DNA of 64,000 nucleotides from CAIJMU01 sp035530275 (lineage in GTDB: Bacteria; Spirochaetota; Spirochaetia; Treponematales; Rectinemataceae): NCBI GenBank assembly GCA_035530275.1, contig DATKVC010000006.1, positions 81,564 through 145,563 on the forward strand, read 5' to 3'. Positions 34,947 to 44,300 of this stretch are shown here, in pieces; the stretch's first letter is position 1, and the number at the start of each line of letters is the position of its first letter. A program made the position numbers and the translations under genes. The notes under the pieces were generated by a model. That model searched no databases. It saw only the letters and a program-made list of their open reading frames with translations, and had not been told where the DNA came from.

Positions 34947-36371
34947 ATGGAGTACAAGATCCGCGACATCGCCCTCGCCGAATGGGGACGCCGGGAACTC
35001 GAGATGGCAGAAAAGGAGATGCCCGGCCTGATGGCCGCCCGCGAACGCTACGGCAGGGACAGAGCCCTCGCCGGCGCGCGCATCACCGGCTCCCTCCACA
35101 TGACGATGCAGACGGCCGCCCTCATCGAGACCCTCGTCGCCCTCGGCGCGGAAGTGCGCTGGTCGAGCTGCAACATCTTTTCGACGCAAGATCACGCCGC
35201 CGCCGCGGTCGTCGTCGGCAAGGGCGACATGGGGCACCCGCTCGGAATTCCCGTCTTCGCCTGGAAGGGCGAGACCCTCGACGAATACTGGGAATTGCTC
35301 GATCTTTCGCTGCGCTTTGCGGATGGCAAGGGGCCGAACCTCATTGTCGACGACGGGGGCGACGCTACCCTGATGATCCATCTCGGCTTCGAGGCCGAGA
35401 ACGACCCTTCCATTCTCGAGCGAAAGGCCGGCAGCGATGACGAGGCCGCCCTTCTCCGCCGCCTCAAGCTGATCCGCGCCGAGAATCCCAAGCGCTGGCA
35501 CGAGGTCGCCAAGGATTGGAAAGGCGTCTCCGAGGAAACGACGACCGGCGTGCACCGCCTCTACAAGATGGCGCGAGAGGGCCGCCTCCTCGTGCCGGCA
35601 ATCAACGTCAACGATTCGGTGACCAAGAGCAAGTTTGACAACCTCTACGGCAACCGCGAATCCCTCATCGACGGCATCAAGCGCGCCACCGACGTCATGC
35701 TCGCGGGGAAGGTGGCCGTCGTATGCGGTTACGGCGACGTGGGCAAAGGCTGCGCCCAGTCGCTTCGCGGCCAGGGTTCGCGGGTCATCGTCGTCGAGGT
35801 CGATCCCATCTGCGCCCTGCAGGCCGCGATGGAGGGCTACGAGGTCACTACGATCGAGGAGGCCCTGCCGAGGGCCGAGATCTACGTGACCGCGACCGGC
35901 AACACCGATATCATCACAATTGATCACATGCGGGGAATGCGGGACCAGGCCATCGTCTGCAACATCGGCCACTTCGACACCGAGATCCAGGTCGCCGAGC
36001 TCAACAAGGCCGCGGGAGTCCGCAAGATCACCATCAAGCCCCAGGTGGACAAGTACGTCTTTCCGGACGGCCGCTCGATCGTCCTCCTCGCCGAGGGGCG
36101 TCTCGTCAATCTCGGCTGCGCGATGGGGCATCCTTCCTTCGTCATGTCGGCTTCCTTCACCAATCAGGTCCTCGCGCAGATCGAGCTGTGGAGGAACCGG
36201 GCCTCGGCGAAACCGGGGGTGAGCGTCCTCCCGCGCAAGCTCGACGAGGAAGTGGCGCGCCTCCACCTCGACAAGCTCGGCGTAAAGCTCTCGAGGCTCA
36301 CGCCGAAGCAGGCGGCCTATATCGACGTCGACGCGGAGGGTCCGTACAAGACGGAGGAATATCGGTATTGA
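34947..36371 (+). CDS. ahcY: Adenosylhomocysteinase (SAH hydrolase)
   Basis: A 474-residue NAD-dependent enzyme splitting S-adenosylhomocysteine to adenosine and homocysteine. Motifs: GSLHMTMQTAALIETL, WSSCNIFSTQDHAAAA, NVNDSVTKSKFDN and the NAD loop VVCGYGDVGKGCAQSL. The C-terminal KLDEEVARLHLDKLGVKLSR ends in PYKTEEYRY as is typical. Its ribosome-binding site (GGAG) lies inside the end of the preceding cupin-MetH activation gene, giving strong co-expression. Homocysteine made here is the substrate of methionine synthase, so the pair forms half of the methyl cycle. Confidence 0.96.
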   Translation: MEYKIRDIALAEWGRRELEMAEKEMPGLMAARERYGRDRALAGARITGSLHMTMQTAALIETLVALGAEVRWSSCNIFSTQDHAAAAVVVGKGDMGHPLGIPVFAWKGETLDEYWELLDLSLRFADGKGPNLIVDDGGDATLMIHLGFEAENDPSILERKAGSDDEAALLRRLKLIRAENPKRWHEVAKDWKGVSEETTTGVHRLYKMAREGRLLVPAINVNDSVTKSKFDNLYGNRESLIDGIKRATDVMLAGKVAVVCGYGDVGKGCAQSLRGQGSRVIVVEVDPICALQAAMEGYEVTTIEEALPRAEIYVTATGNTDIITIDHMRGMRDQAIVCNIGHFDTEIQVAELNKAAGVRKITIKPQVDKYVFPDGRSIVLLAEGRLVNLGCAMGHPSFVMSASFTNQVLAQIELWRNRASAKPGVSVLPRKLDEEVARLHLDKLGVKLSRLTPKQAAYIDVDAEGPYKTEEYRY

Positions 36372-36418
36372 TTGGAAGTGAGTCGGGCGGCTTTCCCGAC
36401 CGCGCCGCGAAAAAGTGG

Positions 36419-36447
36419 GGGCCTCCCATCAGACGGATGGGAGGCCC
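36419..36447. terminator. Bidirectional terminator between ahcY and livF
   Basis: A perfect 12-bp stem (36419-36430 with 36436-36447) and five-base loop. On the minus strand it is followed by CACTTTTTC, so it ends the leftward liv operon well. On the plus strand the tail is weak (CCTTCG), but the hairpin lies 48 bases after ahcY and probably serves both. Confidence 0.8.
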
Positions 36448-36486
36448 TTCGTAATGAGATTCTAGATCGGCGACGCCGATTCCCGC

Positions 36487-37203
36487 TCAAATTCCCAGAT
36501 AGGCGCGACGGACCTCCGGATCCTCGACCAGCTCCTTGGCCTTCCCTTCCCTCACTACCTGCCCCATCTCGAGCACGTAGCCTCGGTCGGCGATGCTGAA
36601 GGCCGAAAAGACATCCTGCTCGACAAGCAGAACCGTCACACCCCTCTCGTCGCGGATCGCGCTGAGGGAGTCGAGAAGCTTGTCGACCATCACCGGCGCT
36701 AGGCCGAGACTCATCTCGTCGACCATCAGCAGCTTGGGGTCGGCCATCAAGGCGCGGGCGATGGCGATAATCTGCTGCTCGCCGCCGGAGAAGACGCCGG
36801 CGCGCTGACCTCGCCTCTCGCGCAGGAAAGGGAAGAGCTCGAAGACCCGCGCGAGTCGCCGCTCCACTTCCTTGCGGTCGCGACAGAGGTAGGCGCCCAT
36901 CAACAGGTTGTCGAGAACGCTCATTTGGCCGAAGAGCTGGCGTCCCTCGGGTACCTGGACCAGACCGAGGGAGAAGATCCGCTCGGCCGACATGCCGGAG
37001 ATCTCGCTTCCGGCGAAGCGGATCGAGCCGTTCCGAGGCAGCAATCCGGAGAGGGCGCGCATCAGGGTGGTTTTGCCTGCGCCGTTGCTGCCGACCAGCG
37101 AGACGATCTCGCCCGGGCGGACCTCGAAGCACACGTCGAGGAGCACCTGCATTTCACCGTAGCCGGCGCTTAGTCTTTCGACTTTGAGGAGGGCTTCGCT
37201 CAT
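36487..37203 (-). CDS. livF: Branched-chain amino-acid ABC transporter ATPase LivF
   Basis: A 238-residue ATPase: Walker A GSNGAGKTTLMRAL, signature FSGGEQQIIAIARALMADP and Walker B LLMVDEMSLGLAP, with the LivF-type ending (DPEVRRAYLGI). It is the last gene of the leftward livKHMGF operon and overlaps livG by four bases. It pairs with LivG to energise the LivHM channel. The substrates could be branched-chain amino acids, other amino acids, amides or urea; the sequence does not decide. Confidence 0.93.
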   Translation of the reverse strand: MSEALLKVERLSAGYGEMQVLLDVCFEVRPGEIVSLVGSNGAGKTTLMRALSGLLPRNGSIRFAGSEISGMSAERIFSLGLVQVPEGRQLFGQMSVLDNLLMGAYLCRDRKEVERRLARVFELFPFLRERRGQRAGVFSGGEQQIIAIARALMADPKLLMVDEMSLGLAPVMVDKLLDSLSAIRDERGVTVLLVEQDVFSAFSIADRGYVLEMGQVVREGKAKELVEDPEVRRAYLGI

Positions 37204-37934
37204 ACCCGCCTCCGTCCCAGATAGGCTTCTATGACATGCGGGTCGTTGAGCACTTGGTCGGGGCGCCCCTCGGCGATCTTTTCGCCGTGATGCAGGACCA
37301 TCAAGCGGTCGGAGAGGCTTTGGATAGCCTTCATCACGTGTTCGATCACGAGGATACTGATCCCCTCGGCGCGCACCTTCTTGACCACTTCAATGACCTC
37401 TTCGATCTCGACCAGATTGAGGCCGGCCATCACCTCGTCGAGGAGGAGAAGTCTCGGTCTCATGGCGAGGGCCTTGGCTAATTCGAGGCGTTTGCGGTCG
37501 GGTCCGCCGAGGGAGTCGGCGTTCTGATCGGAGCGATGGGAGAGGCCGACGAACTCGAGCCAATGCCGAGCCTCGCTGCGGGCGCGGGCCAGATCGGGCT
37601 GGCCGCCGCCCGTACCGAACAGGGACCCGACCGCGACGTTTTCCACGACGCTCAGCCCGGGAAAGGGCTTCATCACCTGGAAGGTGCGGCCGATGCTGAG
37701 CTGGGCCCGGCGGAAGGCGGGGAGTTTCTGGATCTCCCGCCCCTCGAATCGCAGTTCGCCGACGGTCGGCCGCAGGGTGCCGCTGATGAGGCTGACGATC
37801 GTCGTCTTGCCGGCCCCGTTGGGGCCGATCAGGCCGAGGACCTCTCCTTCACCGACGTGGAAGGACACGTCGTTGACCGCGACCAGGCCGCTGAAGCGCT
37901 TGGTCAGGCCTCTGACTTCGAGGATGGAGGCCAT
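37200..37934 (-). CDS. livG: Branched-chain amino-acid ABC transporter ATPase LivG
   Basis: A 244-residue ATPase: Walker A GPNGAGKTTIVSLI, LivG-type FRRAQLSIGRTFQVMKPFPG, signature segment DSLGGPDRKRLELAKALA (altered from the usual LSGG/LSYG form) and Walker B LLLLDEVMAGLN. It starts at 37934, overlapping the livM stop; the reading frame upstream of that is a shadow of livM. It forms the heterodimer with LivF. Confidence 0.92.
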   Translation of the reverse strand: MASILEVRGLTKRFSGLVAVNDVSFHVGEGEVLGLIGPNGAGKTTIVSLISGTLRPTVGELRFEGREIQKLPAFRRAQLSIGRTFQVMKPFPGLSVVENVAVGSLFGTGGGQPDLARARSEARHWLEFVGLSHRSDQNADSLGGPDRKRLELAKALAMRPRLLLLDEVMAGLNLVEIEEVIEVVKKVRAEGISILVIEHVMKAIQSLSDRLMVLHHGEKIAEGRPDQVLNDPHVIEAYLGRRRV

Positions 37935-38884
37935 TAAAGTCGATTCTCCTTGACGTTCTGGGTGAAGTATCGCCAACCGAGCCGGCGGACGCGCCGGCGC
38001 AGATCGATCAAGCCCTTGGGCATGAAGACCACCGCGATGACGATGACCACGCCGAAGAACAGTCCCGCCAGGCTCGAAACCTTGGTGGAGAGGACTTCCG
38101 AGACGGTCTGGAGCGCGAAGGCCCCGATGATCGGGCCGAATACCGAGCCGGGACCGCCGAAGACAGCCATGATGATCATCTTGACGTTGAGGGTGATGTC
38201 GAAGGCGCTCGCGGGCTCGATAAAGGTAATCCAGTAGGCATGGATGCCGCCGGCCAGCGCGGTGAACAGCCCGGACAGCGCGAAAGCGACCACCTTGTAC
38301 AGTGTGGTATTGACCCCCATCACCGCCGCCGCGTCCTCGTCTTCGCGGATCGAGATCAGGCCGAAGCCGAAGCGGCTTCGCGAAAGCCAAAAGACCGCCA
38401 GCGTCGCCAGCACCAGCAGTCCGAGGGAGAGCTCGTAGAACATCTTGTCGCCGCGGAACAGCGGCAGCACCAAGCCTTGGTTGCCGCCGGCAACTTGGAC
38501 GTTCGAAACGATGGCGCTCATCACCTGGGCGAGCGCCAGTGTCGCGATGGCGAAGTAATGGCCGCGTAGCCGCAGCACCGGAAGCCCGAGCAACACCGCG
38601 AAGATGATAGAAAGCGCCGCGCCGATGAGCAGTCCGACCCAGAACGGCAGGCTGAACTGGACCATGGCCACTGCGGTCCCGTAAATTCCCAGACCGTAGA
38701 AGACCGAGTTGCCGAAGGAAGCGTAACCCGTGTAGCCGCCGATGATGTTCCAGCTTTGCGAGAGGGTCGCCAGGATCAGGACGCTGATGCCGAATTGAAC
38801 GATGGTCGGCGGGGCGAACCAGGGCAGCGCCACAAGGACGGCAATCACCAGCGGCAACAGGATGCGGAAAAGGGGTTTTCTCAT
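37934..38884 (-). CDS. livM: Branched-chain amino-acid ABC transporter permease LivM
   Basis: A 316-residue inner-membrane protein with about nine helices and the LivM signatures GGYTGYASFGNSVFYGLGIY (about residues 49-68), RLRGHYFAIATLALAQ and REDEDAAAVMGVNTTLYKVV. It overlaps livH by four bases and livG by one, so it is translationally coupled. It forms the channel with LivH. Confidence 0.92.
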   Translation of the reverse strand: MRKPLFRILLPLVIAVLVALPWFAPPTIVQFGISVLILATLSQSWNIIGGYTGYASFGNSVFYGLGIYGTAVAMVQFSLPFWVGLLIGAALSIIFAVLLGLPVLRLRGHYFAIATLALAQVMSAIVSNVQVAGGNQGLVLPLFRGDKMFYELSLGLLVLATLAVFWLSRSRFGFGLISIREDEDAAAVMGVNTTLYKVVAFALSGLFTALAGGIHAYWITFIEPASAFDITLNVKMIIMAVFGGPGSVFGPIIGAFALQTVSEVLSTKVSSLAGLFFGVVIVIAVVFMPKGLIDLRRRVRRLGWRYFTQNVKENRL

Positions 38885-39744
38885 GCCGTCCTTCCCAGAA
38901 TGCCCGTCGGCCGGATGATCAGCACGAGGACGAGGATGCCGAAGCTGGCGACCGACGTGTAGGTGGGACCGATGTAAAGCGCGGTGAACGATTCGACGAC
39001 GCCGAGAAACAGCCCGCCGACGATCACGCCGAGGGGGTTATCGAGGCCGCCGATTATCGCGATCGCGAAGGATTTGGCGGTGAGCGGCGCCCCGATATAC
39101 GGATTGATCTGCGAGACCATTCCATACAGGCCGCCGGCGCCGCCGGCCAGCGCCGCCCCGAGGGCGAAGGTGAAGGCATAGAGGCTGCGCGGGTTGACTC
39201 CGTAGAGTCTCGCCGCCGTGAGGTTCTGGGCCGTGGCCCTGATCGCCCTGCCGAGCCTGGCGCGAGTGAGGAAAATGCTGAGGGCCACCGTGAGGGCGAG
39301 CGCCGCCACGAAGGTGAGCAGCTGGACCAGCGGCACCGTCGCCCCGAGAAACTGGAAGTTGCTGCCGTCATACGGGGGATTGATGGTCTTGAAATCGGCG
39401 CTGAAGATCATTTGCGCCAGGTAGGTGATCACAACATCGATGCCGAAGGTTATGAGCAGGGTGGTGAACATCGCCGAGCGCACGATGAGGTTGAGAATAT
39501 AGCGCTGGATCAGGTAGCCGATAACGAAGACCGCCAGCATCGCCAAGGGCAGGGCCAGAAAGGGATCGATGTGCCCGCCTGCGTAGAGATAATAGCAGGC
39601 GTAGGCGCCCAGCATGATAAAGGCCCCGTGGGCCAGATTGACGATGTTGAGCACGCCCCAAACCAGGGCGAGCCCCAACGCCATCAAGGCGTAGAGGCCG
39701 CCGAGGAAAAGTCCATTCAGCAGAATTTGCCAGATTAGATCCAT
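38881..39744 (-). CDS. livH: Branched-chain amino-acid ABC transporter permease LivH
   Basis: A 287-residue inner-membrane protein, about eight helices, with LivH signatures GLYALMALGLALVWGVLNIV (about 16-35), AHGAFIMLGAY, IRATAQNLTAARLYGVN and AIIGGLDNPLGVIVGG. It follows the binding-protein gene by three bases and precedes livM with a four-base overlap. Confidence 0.93.
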   Translation of the reverse strand: MDLIWQILLNGLFLGGLYALMALGLALVWGVLNIVNLAHGAFIMLGAYACYYLYAGGHIDPFLALPLAMLAVFVIGYLIQRYILNLIVRSAMFTTLLITFGIDVVITYLAQMIFSADFKTINPPYDGSNFQFLGATVPLVQLLTFVAALALTVALSIFLTRARLGRAIRATAQNLTAARLYGVNPRSLYAFTFALGAALAGGAGGLYGMVSQINPYIGAPLTAKSFAIAIIGGLDNPLGVIVGGLFLGVVESFTALYIGPTYTSVASFGILVLVLIIRPTGILGRTA

Positions 39745-39747
39745 CGA

Positions 39748-40944
39748 TCAGCGCTTGTTCCAGGCCGGCATTGGAAAGAGCATCTTTTCGATCGCTCCAT
39801 GCTGGCCGTAGACAGGAACCAATTGGTTATTCTGCACCTGGATCATCACTTGGGGCAGGGAAATCTGCCCGCTCGGCTGGAATGCGATGCGACCATAAAG
39901 GCTGTCGAAATCGACCTTCGCTATGGCGTCGCGCACCGCTTTGGGATCGGTGGTGCCGGCAGCCTCCAGAGCCTTGGCGTAGATTTCGACGTTGACCACG
40001 GCCGAGGCGCAATGATAATCGGGCTCATAGCCGAATTTGTCCTTCCATGCCTTGGCGAAGGCCGCGGCGTCGCCGAAGTAGGCATCTTTCAGTTCGGTCG
40101 AAGGAAGCCACGGGGTCATGCCGAAGGCGTAATTGGCGTCGCTGCCGAGGGCGTGGCGGAAGTCGGCGCTCGGCACGCCGACTGTAAAGGAATACATCGA
40201 CGGGTTGACGGCGAGACTCTTGGCCTGGCGGATGAAGTTGAGGCACTCGGTCTCGTGGCCCGACACCAGGATGGCGGTGACATTGTTCTGTTTGATCTTC
40301 GAAAGGATCGAGCTGAAATCGGAGGCGTTGCTGCTGTAGCGCTCGTCGACGACGAGCTGCAGGCCGGCCTGTTTGAGCAGGGGGCGAGTCCCCTCCGCGA
40401 CCGAAACGTCGAAGGCGTCGTCGGCATAGAGCAGGGCCACCCGGTCAGGTTCCGGCCGCAAGGCGGTTTTCATCGCGTTGATGGTACTGTCGAAGTATTT
40501 GCTGGCGACCGGCAGGGTCCCGAAGACGTAACGGTAGCCGCGACCGAAGATTTGGTCGGAAGCGCCTCCGCCCTGAACCATCGGTACCTCGTACTTCTCG
40601 GAGACGGACGAGGTCGCCAGAACGAAGTCGCTGGCGAAGGGGCCGAGCAGATAATTAACCTTGTCATCGGTCAGCAGCTGGACGTACTGGCGGACAGCAA
40701 GACTTCTGTCGGACTGGTCGTCGTAGTCCTTGAGGGCCAGCTGATACTTCCGGCCCGCGATGGTCACCCCGCCCATCTTGTTGACCTGGTCGATGGCGAA
40801 CTGGTACCCGTCCTTGTAATAGCGGCCCGTATTGGCCAAGGGCCCTGTCTCCTGGATCGAGGCGCCGAGAGTCAATGTGTCGGTGGCGGCGGATACCGCC
40901 AGCGAGGCGAGCAGCGCCAACGCCGATAAAGCGAGTCTTCTCAT
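39748..40944 (-). CDS. livK: Branched-chain amino-acid-type periplasmic binding protein
   Basis: A 398-residue secreted binding protein: signal MRRLALSALALLASLAVSAA, then TLTLGASIQETGPLANTGRY, VNYLLGPFASDFVLATSSVS and VALLYADDAFDVSVAEGTRP, typical of the type I periplasmic fold of LivJ/AmiC-like receptors. A GGAGGAGG site precedes the ATG. It is first in the leftward operon and behind a consensus-like promoter. The ligand may be an amino acid, amide or related compound. Confidence 0.92.
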   Translation of the reverse strand: MRRLALSALALLASLAVSAATDTLTLGASIQETGPLANTGRYYKDGYQFAIDQVNKMGGVTIAGRKYQLALKDYDDQSDRSLAVRQYVQLLTDDKVNYLLGPFASDFVLATSSVSEKYEVPMVQGGGASDQIFGRGYRYVFGTLPVASKYFDSTINAMKTALRPEPDRVALLYADDAFDVSVAEGTRPLLKQAGLQLVVDERYSSNASDFSSILSKIKQNNVTAILVSGHETECLNFIRQAKSLAVNPSMYSFTVGVPSADFRHALGSDANYAFGMTPWLPSTELKDAYFGDAAAFAKAWKDKFGYEPDYHCASAVVNVEIYAKALEAAGTTDPKAVRDAIAKVDFDSLYGRIAFQPSGQISLPQVMIQVQNNQLVPVYGQHGAIEKMLFPMPAWNKR

Positions 40945-41303
40945 GTCTGAGCCTCCTCCAAGAGCGAAATGAGTTTGCCGCCTTTGGGTCTAATTGCTAT
41001 GAAGTGACCTCATAGGCTGGCGTAGAAACGCGAAGATTGAGGTACGATTCCACGGCTGTCAAGGGGAAAAACTGATTCAATTGGTAACATTAATTATTTA
41101 TAACCTCGCGAGACAGGTCCTCACCCGAAGCGCGCGGCACGATCATCGAAGCGCCTCGGCTCCGGCGACCGCTGCGAAGGCGTCGCCCGCAGTCGGCGCC
41201 GTAGCCCGGCAATTCGCGTCACTTTTATCGATTTCCCGTTGACTTCGTTCCGTCATCCTGCTTAAATCCAAAAATCCTTTCTTGAAAGAACAAAGGCGGC
41301 GCG
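40945..41303. promoter_or_regulatory. Divergent region with the liv promoter
   Basis: 359 bases between livK and the FAD/Fe-S gene. On the minus strand TTGACA (41062-41057) and CAATCT (41039-41034) are 17 bases apart, with an AT-rich stretch just upstream (41067-41104) that could act as an UP element. The start point would be about 85 bases before livK. No clear promoter for the rightward gene and no RNA motif were recognised. Confidence 0.5.
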
Positions 41304-44300
41304 ATGCGCGAGACACCACGGGAGATTCCCTACAACTACACGTCGGCCGACGACGCCCAGGTCGTACGGTTCCTCCTCGGCCCCGCGGCCTGGGAAACCC
41401 TCGACGCTTTGCGCGAAAGGCGAGTCACCGGGCGATCGGCCCGCCTCCTCCTGCGTGTCCTGGGCGAACTCTTTCTCGTGAGACGAAATCCTTACATATA
41501 TGACGAACTTCTCTCCTTGCCGGATCGCAGGCGCCGTTTCGCCGCTCGAGTGGGCCACGATCTCGAGCAGGTCGAGAAGCGTTCCGCCGGCGACACGGAG
41601 GTCCTCGGCCTCGTTCGGCAATGCGTCGGCCTCGTCGACGGGCTCCTCGCCGAGCTGGACGCCGCTCCCTCTCGGCGCGCGCGCGTTCGCGCCGCCCTCG
41701 GAGCCGTCGTGGGTCAGGCCAACCTTCATTTCGATCCCTTCGCCCTGATCTCGCACGCGACCGACGCGACGGACTGGCGCCTCCGGCTGCCCTTCGCAGT
41801 CGTCTACCCGACGACCGTGGAGCAGGTGGCGCCCCTCCTCGCCGCTATCTCCGCGATCGGGCTAAAGGCCATCGCGCGAGGAGCGGGCACGGGACTCACA
41901 GGTGGCGCTGTCCCCCTCGCGCCGGATGTCGTGGTCGTCAACACGGAGCGGCTCAATCGCGTGGTGGCGATCGGGGACGGCGATGGGAGCTTCGGCTTTC
42001 TCGACGCCGAGGCCGGTTGCGTCACCGAAACCGCGATCCACGAGGCGAAACGCAGGGGCTGGGTATTCGCGACCGATCCAACGAGCTCCTGGGCCTGCAC
42101 CCTGGGCGGCAACATCGCCGAGAACGCAGGCGGCAAAACGGCGGTGCTCTGGGGCACGGCCGTCGACAACCTCCTTTCCTGGCGCATGGCCCTTTCCGAC
42201 GGTCGCCGCATCGTCGTCGAGCGCCTCGATCATCCGGGACGCAAAATAGTCCCCGAGGATAGCCTCCGCTTTTCTGTGCGCGCGGAGAACGGCGCTTCTT
42301 CGACCGTCGAGCTCCGAGGCTCGGAGCTTCGCAAGGAAGGCTTGTGGAAGGACATCACCAACAAGGCGCTCTCCGGTCTGCCTGGCCTGCAGAAGGAGGG
42401 CACAGACGGCGTCATCACGGGCGCTCGCTTCATCCTGTACCGGCCCTATGAAAGGAAGACGACGATCTGCCTGGAATTCTTCGGCGACGACATGGAGGAT
42501 GCCAGCCGAGCCATTCTCGAGATGACCGACGAGTTCGCGAATCACGGCGAGGAAACCCTCATGGCCCTCGAGCACTTTGATGAGGAGTACGTCGAGGCGG
42601 TCGAATACCGAGCGAAGGCCAGCCGCGGCGGAAGGCCCAAGGCGGTGCTCCTCGTCGACCTCGTCGCGCACGACGAGGTCGGGCTCGCGCGGGGTATCTC
42701 GCGCATGAAGGCCCTGCTCGCGCCGCACGCGGGAACCGAGGCCTTTTATGCCCGAGACGAGTCAGAGGCCGAAGAGTTCTGGGCGGTGCGCAAGAAGCTC
42801 GGCGCTATCGCCCGCCACACCAACGCCTTCAAGCTCAACGAGGACGTCGTCCTGCCCCTCCCGCGGCTCGCGGACTTCGCGGCCTTCGTCGACTCCTTCA
42901 ACCTCGACGAGGAGCGCCGAAATCAACGCGAAATCGCCGTCGAGTACAAGGCGCTGCTCGCCCATGAAGCGAAAGCCGACCCGTCTTTCACGGCGAGAGT
43001 CGAAGCCGCGGAGCCGCTGTTCGTCGACTTCGAGGCTGGACTCGGCTCCGTCACGCGCGAGCGACTCCGCGCCGCCGGGCCGGCGGTCGCCTTGCGCGAC
43101 GCCCTCATCGAGCGCTTCGCCGGCCACGCAGAGCTCGAAGCGGCCTTTCGCGAGGCCTTCAGCCAAGAACAGGCCCGCCTCATCAAAGTGGCTACGCACA
43201 TGCACGCCGGCGACGGCAACGTGCACTGCAACATACCGGTGTTCTCGAACGACCGCGCCATGATGGCGCGAGCCCACGCGGCCGCTGATCGCGTCATGCG
43301 CGAGGCGGTGCGGCTCGGCGGGGTGGTGAGCGGCGAGCACGGCATCGGCGTCACCAAGATGAGCTACCTCGAACCCGAGCGCGTCGAAGCCCTCGATGCG
43401 CATCGCGCCTCGTACGACCCCGAGGGGATCATGAGCCCCGGCGCATTGCGCGATCCCGACATCATGGAGCGGGTCTTCACGCCTAGCTTCAATCTCCTCG
43501 GCCTCGAGGCGCGCATCCTTCAGCACGACCGCCTCGCCGTCATCGCCGGCAAGATCCAGAGCTGCATCCGATGCGGAAAGTGCAAGCCCGACTGCTGCGT
43601 CAACATTCCCGAAAAGGCCATGTTCTACCATCCTCGTAACAAGAACCTCGCCATCGCGAGCGTCATCGAGGCGATCCTGTACGATTCGCAGAGAAGTCGT
43701 TCCGCCGATTTCGCCCAACTCGCCGGGCTCGGCGATGTCGCCGACCATTGCACCGTCTGCCACAAGTGCCAAAAACCCTGCCCCGTAGAAATCGACACGG
43801 GCGAAGTCAGCCTTCTCGAGCGCGAAATCCTCAAGGCCCGCGGCCTCAAGCGTACGAGCCCGGCGACGCGGGCCTCCCTCGCCTTTCTGGCCAAAGGCGA
43901 CGACAAGGTCTTCCAGGCGGGCTTTCGCTTCCTCGTGCTCGGCGCCGGCATGCGCGGGCAGCGGCTGGCCTCGCGACTCGCGATGGCCGTCGCTCCGCTG
44001 AAGGCGCGACGAGAAACCATGCCCGTCGCTCTCCTTGCGTCGCCTATGCCGAAGGCCAAGGGCCTTCCCTTACAGCTGTCCTTGCCTCGCCACGGTGAGC
44101 GACAGGCCTTCTTCGTCGCGCCGCCCCGCGCTGCCGGTCGCATCGAAGGCGATGACGCCGATCGCAACCGCACGGTCTTCTACTTTCCCGGCTGCGGCAG
44201 CGAGCGCCTCCATGGCGCGATAGGCCGCGCATCTCTTTACATCCTGTTGAAGTCCGGCGCGCAGGTCGTTCTTCCGCCCACTGGCATGTGCTGCAGTTAT

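Noticed and set aside
33449..34969. 506-residue frame antisense to the cupin-MetH activation gene
   Set aside because: The plus-strand frame has recognisable MetH activation and cupin motifs and a ribosome-binding site; the antisense frame has none.
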